From Entamoeba invadens IP1 (Eukaryota > Evosea > Mastigamoebida > Endamoebidae), in the NCBI RefSeq assembly GCF_000330505.1, contig NW_004191902.1:179236-243235 (forward strand): 64,000 nt of DNA. Direction: 5' to 3'. Shown here piece by piece: positions 1-9,974 of this stretch (the first letter of the stretch is position 1; each line of letters opens with the position of its first letter). The translations under genes were made by a program, and so were the position numbers. The notes below the pieces were generated by a model. The model was not told the origin of the DNA, ran no database searches, and worked only from the letters and a program-made list of their open reading frames with translations.

Positions 1-295
1 ATTTTAATTTTATGTTTATTTTGACCTTTAAATAGATTTTTTAAAAATTATAGTTTCAAAATTATATTTATCAAAATTAACTACCTTTGTCCCTTTTTAA
101 TGCTATTTATCCCCCGACTATAATACTATAATATTCTGAAAATAAATTATTGGTTAAATTAACTACTATCATAGTATTTTTAATATAACTATACTATACT
201 ATAATATATTAATAAAATAATATTATATAAATCAACTATTAATATAGTATTGCTTCAAATAAAACTATACCATACTATAATATACTAATAAGAAA
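1..295. other. AT-rich spacer, no gene seen
   Basis: Very AT-rich sequence with runs of ACTATA/TAATATA. It is the presumed 3' flank of the TLDc gene at 296-841. I see no ORF, RNA gene or clear repeat boundary here. Confidence 0.6.
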
Positions 296-841
296 TTAAT
301 TTATTTGTAACACTACAATCCTCGTACAAGTGAATCCACTTGGGAAAGAACAGCCCACATAGTCTTCATCAGTAAGGCCTTCATAACTTCGAGCTAACTG
401 TTTAACGAAACTCTTTGATGTTGGTTTGTGGACATAAACGCGACTTGCCCCGTAGCCAAAGTCAAACCAACAAGGAGTGTTCATGTCATGCAAAGACAAG
501 GAGCCCCGCTTTCCAGGAAGAAGGGGGTATTTACGAGGAGACTCCAAGTGTGGTGCTAACAAGGAGAATGCAAAGTTTTTGGAGTCTTTGGACTTTTCAT
601 AGTCATCAGAAAGGGGGTCGATAGTTGTGATTTTTCGATTTGAATAGGTGCCAAAGATGTGGTCGTGTGCAAAACAAATGAAGAGACAGTGTGGCTTATT
701 CATCACTTTATGGTTCAAAGTTAAGTTGGAAAGACCATCAGTATCACTGTCATATAAAGTCTGATACCCACAATGTCGGTCCGTCCACTCCGCATAGTAC
801 TTCGAACATTTAATGACATACAACAATTGGTCATCCCCCAT
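296..841 (-). CDS. TLDc domain protein
   Basis: Intronless ORF of 181 aa. Residues about 25-181 look like a TLDc domain of the Entamoeba type: LYDSDTDG near residue 30, a strand region reading FICFAHDHIFGTY, then FAFSL, and a C-terminal strand ending RIVVLQIN. The 11059-12066 protein ends almost the same way (RVVVLQCD), which ties the two together. TLDc domains occur in oxidation-resistance proteins and in regulators of the V-ATPase; the Entamoeba members are an expanded family of unknown role. Nothing precedes the domain except about 25 residues, so this is a domain-only version and lacks the coiled N-terminal part of its paralogue. The function is inferred from the fold only. Confidence 0.72.
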   Translation of the reverse strand: MGDDQLLYVIKCSKYYAEWTDRHCGYQTLYDSDTDGLSNLTLNHKVMNKPHCLFICFAHDHIFGTYSNRKITTIDPLSDDYEKSKDSKNFAFSLLAPHLESPRKYPLLPGKRGSLSLHDMNTPCWFDFGYGASRVYVHKPTSKSFVKQLARSYEGLTDEDYVGCSFPSGFTCTRIVVLQIN

Positions 842-1844
842 TTCTCACTCTTTTTCAAATTATTGAGAAAATGTCTCTTTTCGTTCTTTTAAAGTGTTAA
901 AAACATTTCTCATATTTATTCTATTTAGTCTATTTATCCACTTTGTGACATTCACTCAAGTATAGTATAATATGTAACATTTTGTTATATCATAATAGTT
1001 CTGCTCTCTCTTTTAAAACATTACTTTCCAATAGAAATGAGTTTGACTATTTCTATGTTACAAAATAAATTTTCTGGTAAATCAAAAATCTGTATGAATT
1101 AGTCATTTCATAATTTTATTATTTAAATGCTAATAATTTTTTAGTATAAAGTATTGGTTGGTGGAATAGTTATCAATGCTAATCAAGTTTTTTGAATAAT
1201 TTATTTTTGGAATTATATTATTATAGTTTATTAAAGTAATAAATTAAATAGGTAAAAAAATAGAAAAATAAAAATGAAAATAAGTCATTTTTAGCAAAAA
1301 AAATGTCAAAAAAATCCGATAAATTAAAATGGAATTATTATTTATTTATTATATTTTGTTGAGATAAAAATTATATTTACAATTGAAAAGACAATTGTAT
1401 TTCCCACAATTTAAACAAAATAATTGGTACTATTAATTATATTATATTATAAAGAGTTAAAGATATTTAAAAATAAACTTTTGTTGGTGTTTGACGTTTT
1501 TAATTAATAAGTTTTAAAATAAAAATAAATAGTTTCATAAATTATTTAATCTGGTTGAACTTCAACTCGACTTCAACACAAAAAGGTGATTTAACTTCAA
1601 TAAATGTAACATTTTATTTTCGAAGAGTAAATTAAGTGTTGAAACGAAATTGGAACAAGGTTGTATAACTGGTTACAAACCATTAATTATTAATTTTATT
1701 ATAATTAAATCTAGTTTTCGTGTTGCAAGATTAATTCTTTTTTTTATTAAAAAAATTAATTAATATTTTTCCTTTTTATTTATAAACGAAACCCTAAAAG
1801 TGGGTTATATAAGTGCAAAACAAGAAAAGAAGTGTTTACCCCGC
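842..1844. other. AT-rich intergenic region
   Basis: About 1 kb between the divergent starts of the TLDc gene (minus) and the dCTP deaminase gene (plus). It must hold both promoters. Long A/T runs, no ORF of note, no recognised RNA gene and no clear terminal inverted repeat. Confidence 0.55.
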
Positions 1845-2599
1845 ATGTCCGTACTAAGCCACGATGCCATTTTGAAAGCTATAAATGATAAAGAAATCAC
1901 CATCACACCCTTCGACGCAAAGAACGTCGGCCCCGCCTCCATCGACTTGAGTCTGGACAACGAGTTCAGAACTTTCATCAACAAGTCAGAACCACTTGAC
2001 ATAAAAGAGTCTACCAACTATAGAGAAGAGACAGAGGTCCACAAAATTGCTGATGACGAATTCTTTGAGGTTCCACCACAAACAACCTGTCTTGGAATTA
2101 CCAAAGAGGTTGTCGGACTCTCCGATGGTCTCTGCGCATTGTTAGAAGGAAGATCCCGTTTCGCTCGCCTTGGGCTCTTCGTCCATATCACTGCCTCTTT
2201 TATGAACCCAGGCATCAACAACAGACAGGTTCTTGAGATTTATAACTCCTCAAATGTTTGTCACTTTTCTTCTCGTTTTTGCTCTTCAAATATATTCTCG
2301 TTCTACCTTCCTCACTCTTATTATTTTTGAGATTATATGATTTATTAATTTTTATTATATAATCTCTATAATAATTATTATTTAAATATAATTATTTAAT
2401 TTATTATACAAATTTATTTTTATATTTAGAAATTTTTATTTATAATTATATTTTTATTATAATTTAATTAATAATAATTAACACTTATTTATAGAGAGTG
2501 ATTCGTTTATACCCAGGCCAAAAGGTTTGCCAGATGGTCTTTATGCGTATGGAAGGCAATGCCCAGTATAAGGGAATATTTGAACACAACTTCCTTTAA
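1845..2599 (+). CDS. dcd: dCTP deaminase (Dcd family), two exons
   Basis: Proposed exons 1845-2255 and 2495-2599 give 171 aa. The 239-nt intron opens with GTTTGTC and closes with TAG, and both exons join in phase 0. The enzyme deaminates dCTP to dUTP. Family signatures are clear: PASIDLSL near residue 30, EGRSRFARLGL at 101-111 and VLEIYNS at 129-135. S104, R108 and E131 align with the catalytic Ser111, Arg115 and Glu138 of E. coli Dcd. Exon 2 supplies the closing strand RLYPGQKVCQMVF. The protein is about 20 residues shorter than E. coli Dcd, so the C-terminal lid is reduced. The ATG at 1845 was chosen because it sits just before the conserved first strand (MSVLSHDAI); upstream codons would require a GTG start. 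The family is mainly bacterial, archaeal and viral, so lateral transfer is likely, but the gene now carries an Entamoeba intron. Confidence 0.88.
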
Positions 2600-3054
2600 C
2601 CACACTGTCAAGTTTTTGTGTGTTCCTGAATTTATTTGTCAGACTTCAGTTCGATTTTCAATACTATTAAATAACTAATAAATATAGTAAAATATTATTA
2701 AAAAAATAACACAGAAAAAAACCCGTCACTTAGTGACAGGAAGAATTGTAAAAAAAAGAGAGAAATGTTTAAGTTTTGGGATTGAATAGTTGAAAACCCC
2801 AATTTTTGATTATTTTTTAAAAACTGTTACAAACGACACTTTGATTGGTCACTTAAAAAATATAACCAAGTAATATAATTTATTTAATTACTAACTCTAG
2901 TTTAAAACTTCAATAGAATCAACCAAAAGACAGAAAAGCCAAAATCATAAGAAACACAAGAGTGTGAGTTAAGTCTTAATTATTTGAATTACAAATGAAC
3001 CAATATTAAACTAGAAAAAAAAAAGAGAAAAAACTACAAAACGTAAGTGATTAT
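2600..3054. other. Intergenic region with a small palindrome
   Basis: AT-rich spacer between two plus-strand genes. At about 2731-2743 there is a short perfect palindromic stem, GTCACT-T-AGTGAC, flanked by A-rich sequence, about 130 bases after the deaminase stop. It may be a 3'-end structure. Nothing else stands out. Confidence 0.45.
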
Positions 3055-4164
3055 ATGAGTAGTGAGATACTTGTATCTGACGATCACAGTACTCAATCCG
3101 AAATCTCACAACCAACGCCAGTTCTCTGGACCGACGACGAACAACGTTTATTAGAAGAAAACATAGCGCGCCTTGAGATAAGCGAAAAGAACTTGAAAAT
3201 GATATTTGAAATTTCAATGCTTTTTCCCCATAAAACAGTTCAACAGATAATTATGAGACTGAAATGGAACTCACAAAAGAACGACATCACTTGGGAGAGT
3301 TACTGTGCTCAGAACATTAAAAGTTCCCCAAGTTGTTCTCCAGACATTTCAAACCACTCAAGTCCTCGGATCTCAAAATCAAAACCAAATCGAAAAGTTC
3401 CTCAGCCAACTCCTAAAAAGTTGGACGCAGAAAAGCGTAAGAGAAGGTCGGTCCCAGACTCCGCAACAATCAGTGTCGCTCAATCGAGAAACAAAAACAG
3501 ATTTTCTCTCAACCAAGAAAATAGTTTCGGTAATAGTAATTTTACTATTACTAATGGTTCATCCCAAACTAGTTCAAATTATAGTTATAATACTATAAGT
3601 GGTATCCATCAAGTTAAAGGCCCGCGCACACTCAAACACAACCGCGGCTCAGCGATGTTCATGCAAGTCAACCCAATAGAAGAAGTTGACGAGTCTGCAA
3701 GCTTGAAATCTTTTCAACAAACACAACCAACTGTACAACCACCAGTTGGCGAGAAAATGGAGGAGATGTCAACAATTAATTATCCCGAAAGTGACAGCCC
3801 ACGCTTCCAAAAAATCGAAACCTTCCAGAACATTCCAACCGTCCCTCCCGTTCCGCTCCAAGGCGACACCCGGTGCGGCGTGACGGGGCAGGAACTGAAT
3901 CTGCAAGACCTCATTCTCCGGATTGACGGACTTGTCCGCGATAACAACTCGATACTCAACTACGTCGAAAGCTCAATCAACAAGAATTTACAAATCGACC
4001 CTAACTACTTAAATGCGTTTGGGACGAATCTCCAAAACTTATTGGAATTAACAGATGGAATTGCTAAACCGTCGAGACTCCCATTCATGCCTTTAACCCT
4101 CAACGTTCCGCCATCACTCATTGGACAAAGACCAGGAACTAATTTTCAACAAAGATATGTGTGA
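3055..4164 (+). CDS. SANT/Myb-like DNA-binding protein
   Basis: Intronless, 369 aa. Residues about 22-75 form a SANT/Myb-like helical domain starting LWTDDEQRLLEENIARL, with the third-helix region KTVQQIIMRLKW. After a Ser/Pro/Lys-rich linker (about 85-150, rich in SP and KPNRK motifs) and a long low-complexity stretch, the C-terminus (about 285-369) has a conserved-looking helical segment (LVRDNNSILNYVESSINKN) and a proline-rich tail. The layout (N-terminal SANT, C-terminal NILxxIExNI-like helix, then PLxVxxxL) resembles a plant/protist family of single-SANT nuclear proteins. The gene at 24655-25656 is a paralogue with the same layout. The role is probably transcriptional or chromatin-linked; the exact function is not known. 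Confidence 0.68.
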   Translation: MSSEILVSDDHSTQSEISQPTPVLWTDDEQRLLEENIARLEISEKNLKMIFEISMLFPHKTVQQIIMRLKWNSQKNDITWESYCAQNIKSSPSCSPDISNHSSPRISKSKPNRKVPQPTPKKLDAEKRKRRSVPDSATISVAQSRNKNRFSLNQENSFGNSNFTITNGSSQTSSNYSYNTISGIHQVKGPRTLKHNRGSAMFMQVNPIEEVDESASLKSFQQTQPTVQPPVGEKMEEMSTINYPESDSPRFQKIETFQNIPTVPPVPLQGDTRCGVTGQELNLQDLILRIDGLVRDNNSILNYVESSINKNLQIDPNYLNAFGTNLQNLLELTDGIAKPSRLPFMPLTLNVPPSLIGQRPGTNFQQRYV

Positions 4165-4340
4165 TGTGTAATTGTATTTTTTTATAGTTTTATTTATGGT
4201 TATTTATAGGTTCAATTTGGATTTTTCATTTTTATTGGAATGATTATAATATTACTATTTATTTAATAAATTTTATTATATCACTATTATTAATGAGTTT
4301 TACTTAAACTAATTTATTGTTAATTTTGATTAGAATAATT

Positions 4341-4780
4341 TGGGGGCAGACCTTTCCCACCCTCACCCAGTCTAAATATAGAATTAATTTACTATATTTT
4401 ATAATTTTTTAATTATAATTATAGTAAATGGGCGTTTTGGATAATATTAGGTCTGGTTCCCGAATTCAAGAAATGCCGAAAATTCACCTCGAGTTAGTGG
4501 AAACCGAGAAAGACGGAGCATTGAAAAGAAGGCTCTGAAGACGCACTCAAACAGTCTGTTTGTGCACCGTTTCACCCACTTTCCAAGTCCTCCCTTGGCG
4601 CGGATCCCCCCTGACCCCCCCGCAAGCGGGGTGGAACCACATCCGCGTCCACACAGTACGGACAAGGAAAGTGGGTGACATGGGGACGCACAAACAGTGG
4701 CTGAAAAGTGGACTTCCTTCAAAAAACACTCGCGGCAAATATTTTATTTTGGTAAACGGTGGTGGTCAATGTAGGTCCCG
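4341..4780. mobile_element. GC-rich foldback (MITE-like) element, copy A
   Basis: About 440 bp that match 28856-29296 with near identity over the central 300 bp. The left end reads GGGGGCAGACCTTTCCCACC; the right end has decayed but retains TAGGTCCC. The core is far more GC-rich than the surroundings and folds back: TTTCACCCACTTTCC (about 4569-4583) faces GGAAAGTGGGTGACA (about 4667-4681), and the centre is CCCCGCAAGCGGGG. ORFs seen on both strands inside it follow from the base composition and symmetry and are not supported as genes. Non-autonomous; no transposase is encoded. Confidence 0.75.
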
Positions 4781-4968
4781 ACTTTTTTTAATTATATTTT
4801 ATTTATTCATTTTTACAACACCACAATAATCACTTTTTTTATTCTAAAAATTAAAATGCATATCAAAAAGTATAGTAAATTTAATTATATTTAATTATAC
4901 AAATATTGTATTTATACAAATGACTGAATTAAAAAAAATAATAAATTAGAATGATTTTCTAGTACATT

Positions 4969-6488
4969 TCAATTTTCGAAATCGAAAAGAGTTTTTTTCA
5001 GTTTGAAATTGATTGCTTTTCGTTTTGACTTGTCGATTCTGACTTTTGTTGATCTTGTCATTTCACTTGCCGCCGATTGTGAGTCGCTCTCTTTTGTACT
5101 TTTTCCGATTTCTGTTTTAGACGAGCAAGAGAACATTTCAGAGGTCTCGCTCTCCAATTTTTCGGGAGATTGGGAAGTTAATTGAATTCTGAGAAAGGAA
5201 GAAGATTGTGATTGGGAGAACGGGCGGATGTGGTATTTAGCTTTTTTTAAGATTTGTTTAGTTTTTTTCATCACTTTTCCAAACTCGATCTTGGGGAGAT
5301 TTTGAAGGAATGAGAGGGTCTGCGAGAAATTTAAACCCAGCAAATCTTTCTTGAGCACTAAAAGGATCCCCACACAAGTGGCTTTGACCAACGGGAAGTT
5401 GTCAAGGTCCAAGAAGAAAAAGTCCCAGTAGCGGAGTGTCTCGCTCAACGGGAACTCCATACAACACAACAGTGTCAACCACCGAAAGACAAAGAGTTCT
5501 GGGCCAACCCCAATGCTTTTCAGCTTATCGGCATATTGTTTGTCAGTTTTAGTTAGAACGCGTTCAATTTGACTCATCGAGTCTTTAATCCCATTTTTCT
5601 GATTATCAAACGATGGGAGAAACCACATCCGCATTTGGTCAATTAACATAAACATACACCCAAACGTCTCCGCCTCGACTTTTTTATAATCAGGTTTGTC
5701 TTGAGATGAAGCAAATTGGGTGTAAAACACGTTACAGATATTGTTCATACCTCTAAGGGTCATTACTTTGAATATTATTATAATTAAATTATTAATATTA
5801 TTATAATAAAACTAATAATAATATTATTAATAACTATTAATATAATAATATGATTAAATTATTAATATTATTAATATTATTATTAATATTATTATAATAA
5901 AACTAATAATAATATCATAATTAAATTAATAATTATAATATAATTATAATTAAAAATATTATTATTAATATTATAATTAAATTAATATCAAACAACAAAC
6001 TGAACATAAGAAACACCCCCATTAACAAGAGATAAGATAAATAAAATACGACGAAATGCTAAATCATGACGAATTGGCTCGTCGCGATTATAGGGAGCGC
6101 CTATGACTGTGCGAATGATATCCTTTTCGATAGTTCGCATTCTTTTTGTTTCATCATCGTTTAAATTAAATGTGGAAATTGTGTTTTCAAAAACATTTGT
6201 GGCATACTTTGTTTGCCAAGTCGCTTCAAAAACTTTGTCTAAACTCTCTGAAGACACGTTGGGGTATATTTCTCTCACGTACTTTGTGTATTGCCGAAGA
6301 CAGTTCTCGTCGATAACTTGCCAGTCGTTCTTCAAAGGGGTGTAATATCCTAATAATAATTTCCAGACTTGTGAACGCATATTAAGATCTTCAGGAAGAC
6401 CACTTTTGAATATCCGTTTCTTCATCAACATCACGTCGATGTAGTCTGTTGAAAAGATATGAGTCCATGAATCATCGCGTTTCTGCAT
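4969..6488 (-). CDS. TBC domain RabGAP, TBC1D13-like, two exons
   Basis: Proposed exons 6488-6001 and 5752-4969 give 423 aa. The 248-nt intron begins GTTTGTTG and ends TAG, and joining in phase rebuilds YVQGMN exactly across the junction. TBC proteins speed GTP hydrolysis on Rab GTPases and so switch off steps in vesicle traffic. Both catalytic fingers are present: the arginine finger in IEKDIIRT (R126) and the glutamine finger in YVQ (Q163). The early WKLLLGY box and the late FRWLTLLCCMEFPL segment fit the TBC1D13 subgroup better than the Gyp1 subgroup. The last ~80 residues are Ser/Lys-rich and look disordered. The intron is extremely AT-rich with repeated ATTATTAAT motifs. Which Rab it acts on cannot be read from the sequence. 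Confidence 0.88.
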
Positions 6489-6914
6489 GACTTAATTAGT
6501 TCAAGTCTGTTTGATGTGCGTCAAAATCAATTTTTGTCAGACACCACTCAATATAGTTGTTTTATAGTTTTATTTAATTTATTGATGGTTTTTTGAGTAG
6601 TTTTCTTTTTTTTTGGGTTGTTTGCTGATAATTCAAAAATTCACAACTTTTCAATTATTTTCAATATTTGGACACTATAGTTTGAATAATTTAATTTATT
6701 ATTAATTAATAATTAGAACAATAATGTTCTAATTAATAATTGTTGTTTTTGTGTGGCTGAAATTCCCGTTATTTGTCGTGTTTTTTATTAATTACTTTAA
6801 CGATAATATTATTATTATTTATTGTATTTTTATTTGATAATTTTTAACTATAGTACTATTATATTATTACTAGTAATAGAATTTAAAAAAAATCTATAAA
6901 AAGTAATAAATTTA
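6489..6914. other. AT-rich divergent intergenic region
   Basis: Spacer between the RabGAP (minus) and the SDE2-like gene (plus); it must carry both promoters. Only A/T-rich tracts are seen, with no ORF and no RNA gene. Confidence 0.5.
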
Positions 6915-7508
6915 ATGGTTGAAATTACCTATCAAAACACAACTTTCACTTTTCCTGTGTACTCAACAAAACTCAACGTTTCAGATGCTTTCAAAATTCC
7001 CGAAGATTTTTTCTATTTGACTGACAAGGGTGGTCGTTACAAAACGACATTGCGGAATGGAGATAGTTTAAGAATTAATATTCGAGGGGCGGGAGGAAAA
7101 GGGGGATTTGGCGCACTTTTGAAGGACAGCTCGCAACGTGTCGCGAAGGAGAAGTTACCCGAAGATTACTTTGACATGTCCCGTGACCTTGAGACGGGGA
7201 AGCGAGTGTATAAAATTCGCGAAGAGGCTGAAAAGGAGGAGAAGAAGCATTTAGAACAAGTCGAAAAGGCGATCGTTGAAAAGCGCGAGGAACAACAAGA
7301 GAAAGAGGTCTTAACACAAAAGCAACATCAGATAGAGAAGACGGAACAAACTATAGAAAAACTTCGAACACAGATCCGTGAAGATATCAAAATAGGAGGG
7401 ATGAAAAGAAAACGCCCTATAAGGGGTGTCGTTCCGCCAAAAATTGGGATAACTCAAGACGGAACGCCAGACACACGAGATTTTGTGGATGAGTTGGATC
7501 CATTTTAA
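6915..7508 (+). CDS. SDE2: SDE2-like splicing/genome-maintenance factor
   Basis: Intronless, 197 aa. Residues 1 to about 56 form a ubiquitin-like region, followed by GAGGKGGFGALLKD (about 56-69), the hallmark of SDE2. In SDE2 the ubiquitin-like part is clipped at the GG~KGGFG site by deubiquitinases, and the Lys-led C-terminal part joins the spliceosome, where it promotes excision of certain introns. Here the cleavage motif is intact. The downstream YFDMSRDLETGKRVYKI matches the conserved block that follows in SDE2 proteins, and residues ~100-160 form a charged coiled coil. In other eukaryotes SDE2 also acts in DNA replication stress; that is family knowledge, not visible here. Confidence 0.85.
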   Translation: MVEITYQNTTFTFPVYSTKLNVSDAFKIPEDFFYLTDKGGRYKTTLRNGDSLRINIRGAGGKGGFGALLKDSSQRVAKEKLPEDYFDMSRDLETGKRVYKIREEAEKEEKKHLEQVEKAIVEKREEQQEKEVLTQKQHQIEKTEQTIEKLRTQIREDIKIGGMKRKRPIRGVVPPKIGITQDGTPDTRDFVDELDPF

Positions 7509-7667
7509 TAACAATAGTATTAGATAGTATGACTTTAGTTTCTCACATTCCAAAAGAAACTTTCTCCGATAGTAATAAATTAATTCAATTCTATTTTGTT
7601 TTATTAAGGATATGAGTGAATCACTCATATCTCAAATGGACGGAATGAACTGACTAATAAAGAATCA

Positions 7668-8594
7668 ATGGCGGTGGAACAAAACGATATAAAAAGCATG
7701 GAAAGAGGGTACTGTTGTAAAATCTCCCGGTTCTCCTCTCCTACCTCTGAGAACTCTCTGTATATCCGACCGAATAAAATATACCAACTGGGCTCAGACA
7801 AAAGCTCTGCCATCCAACTTGATGACGCCAACGGGGTTGTGTGCACGTTCACGTGCGACAAAGAAGCGAATGTTGTGATGGACGTGAACCCGAACACGAC
7901 CGAGACGATAAAGATTAACAACAAAGTAGTGCCCAACAAAAACCGGTTAAATCATTTAGACGTGATCTCCGTCGGTGGCGGCCGTCTTCAGTTTTTCTCA
8001 TTTTTCAATAACGGGAAGGTGAAAATGAACATTGGTGTTCTCCACCGTTTTCTGATCTTTAAGTACCCACATTTTAAAGAAGAACTCAACACTATAGAGG
8101 CGCACACGCAGAACATGCGCGAGTACCGCAAAGCATTAAAAAGTCTATTTGATGCTCTAGACAAAAAAGACAAAGATCGCGTCAACAAGTTTCGTGAGGT
8201 TTTACGAACGGTACTGACCATCATAATGGACGATAATCCGCCAGGGAAATTACAACTTGAATGTTTAAAATGTGGCTTTGACACCCGATATAACATTCAA
8301 AAGACACCGTCAATGCCAAAATCTGCTGTCGTCTCTGTTAACACACTTGGAACGCCTTTAGACACCAATTTGGAGCTTCCAACCACTGAGAAAAAATCGG
8401 TGACGAGCGAAAGTAGTGCGGCGCCAACACGAAATTCCATTGCGTTCAACTTCTTTGAGCAAAAAGATAAATCGATGATGGTCGATACCAATGCGTCCGT
8501 GTTACTGAACTTTGATAATATCGACGATGGGGACGAGTACGAAGAATTCAAGAATAAGACACAACTGCCGAAGATGCCGAAAGATATCAATTAG
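7668..8594 (+). CDS. FHA-like domain protein
   Basis: Intronless, 308 aa. Residues about 20-112 have the strand pattern of a forkhead-associated domain: IYQLGSDKSSAIQLDD, then VVMDVNPNTTETIKINNKVV, then NRLNHLDVISVGGGRLQF. The classic phosphothreonine-binding SxxH is not obvious (the GS after the YQL strand may stand in for the first Gly-Arg/Ser pair), so phosphopeptide binding is uncertain. A helical segment follows (about 125-190), then a polar tail. It sits 159 bp after the SDE2-like gene on the same strand. No more exact family could be recognised. Confidence 0.6.
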   Translation: MAVEQNDIKSMERGYCCKISRFSSPTSENSLYIRPNKIYQLGSDKSSAIQLDDANGVVCTFTCDKEANVVMDVNPNTTETIKINNKVVPNKNRLNHLDVISVGGGRLQFFSFFNNGKVKMNIGVLHRFLIFKYPHFKEELNTIEAHTQNMREYRKALKSLFDALDKKDKDRVNKFREVLRTVLTIIMDDNPPGKLQLECLKCGFDTRYNIQKTPSMPKSAVVSVNTLGTPLDTNLELPTTEKKSVTSESSAAPTRNSIAFNFFEQKDKSMMVDTNASVLLNFDNIDDGDEYEEFKNKTQLPKMPKDIN

Positions 8595-8733
8595 GCGTGT
8601 TTTATTAATGATTGACTTCAAAGTCTTCGATTTCAACTATTTCATTACTTTTAATTAGAATGAAACTAAAATGAATAGTAACGAAACCCAACTTCCATAG
8701 AAAACGAATTAACGGACCAACAAATCAGTAGAC

Positions 8734-9351
8734 TTAAGCATACCCGAACTGCTTGAGGATTTTGACCTTCTCTTCGTATTTCTTGTCAGCCAAGACTTTT
8801 TCTCTTGCTTCCTTCATAGCAGTAGTTTTCTTGACTTTTGCTTCGTAGTACTTTTTGCCTCTAGCCTTTCTGATCTCTTCGTCTCTTTTGACGACGTCGG
8901 CGTATTTCCATCCGATGGCAGTTCCAAGGGTGCCGAGGAGGGTTCTCTTTCTAGTAGGGTTGTAGTTGTAGATAACAGCGGCTTCAGGGATCGAAGACTT
9001 CTTCATCTTGTCGTATGGGGCGGGGCATCCTTCGAAACATTTGACATGAGAAAGAGCAGACTTTCCTCTGAAATTGTGTTTGGGGAGCATTCCTCTGATC
9101 GCCTTGTAAACCATCTTGGACGGGGAACGTTGATGATATGGACCTCTCAATGGGTTTGTGTTGACTCTCTTACGTCTGTACATCTCCCACTTGACTAATC
9201 TCATGCGGAGGGTTCCACAGACTTCAAGCTGCTCACATCGCACTAAGACAATGCGGCGGCCTAACAACAATTGCTTGGCTACTGTCGAGGCTACGCGACC
9301 TAAGACGTGTCCTTTACAATCAACTACTATCACTCTTTTGCGCCCTTCCAT
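8734..9351 (-). CDS. RPL13A: Ribosomal protein uL13 (L13a)
   Basis: Intronless, 205 aa, the usual length of eukaryotic L13a. The N-terminal VIVVDCKGHVLGRVASTVAK and the block GPYHQRSPSKMVYKAIRGML are diagnostic, and the last 40 residues are the basic eukaryote-specific helix. It is a structural protein of the large cytosolic ribosomal subunit. It is convergent with the FHA-like gene, leaving 139 bp between stops. Codon use is biased to C/G-ending codons compared with neighbours, as expected for a highly expressed gene. Confidence 0.97.
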   Translation of the reverse strand: MEGRKRVIVVDCKGHVLGRVASTVAKQLLLGRRIVLVRCEQLEVCGTLRMRLVKWEMYRRKRVNTNPLRGPYHQRSPSKMVYKAIRGMLPKHNFRGKSALSHVKCFEGCPAPYDKMKKSSIPEAAVIYNYNPTRKRTLLGTLGTAIGWKYADVVKRDEEIRKARGKKYYEAKVKKTTAMKEAREKVLADKKYEEKVKILKQFGYA

Positions 9352-9974
9352 GTCTGCAGAATTTCTCAGTTGCCCTAGTCAGTTTGCTCTACTTCTTTTT
9401 TCTTTAATTCTTTTACTATTAAGTTTAGGTTATCGGGTTTTTCTTGGCAATTGTTCTATTAATTGTTTTTTAATTTTATTAACTATTATTTGTAGCTTTT
9501 TTCGGCTTGTATTTGTTGATTGTTCGTGAAATAATATCGTTGTGATGGTTTGATTTAATTTAATTAAATTTAATTATTTCACTGATATAATAAAGTTTTA
9601 TATATATTATATTAAAGTTGACTCATATTTAAAATTATAATTGAATGGTATAATCTGTATATAACTAAACTATATTATTGATTATAATTTATTAAATATA
9701 AATTACCAATGAAACTAGTATTTTTTTATTATAATAAATTTAAAATAAATTATTTTTGTTTTTTGTTATACATTTTTTATTTCAATAATAACAAATAATA
9801 AACAAAATATAATTATATTATTTAAAACCTTTAATTTATCATAATGAAAAAAATAATTGAAAAACCTCAAATATTTAATTTTTTTAAAATTAAAAGAAAA
9901 TTTGTAAAAAAAGAAAAAAACATAAAAAGTAAATTAAAAAAGAGAATCCGAACTTTAAAATTTAGAAATTTGAG
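9352..9974. other. AT-rich divergent intergenic region
   Basis: Spacer between the divergent uL13 and nucleoplasmin-like genes, including both promoters. A short T-rich stretch follows the uL13 start. The Lys-rich ORF that begins at 9844 is a compositional artefact running into exon 1 of the next gene. Confidence 0.5.

Noticed and set aside
4447..4829. ORFs on both strands inside foldback copy A (and 28960-29353 in copy B)
   Set aside because: They are open because the element is GC-rich and palindromic; the same peptides arise from each copy with no family match, start context or codon pattern of a gene.
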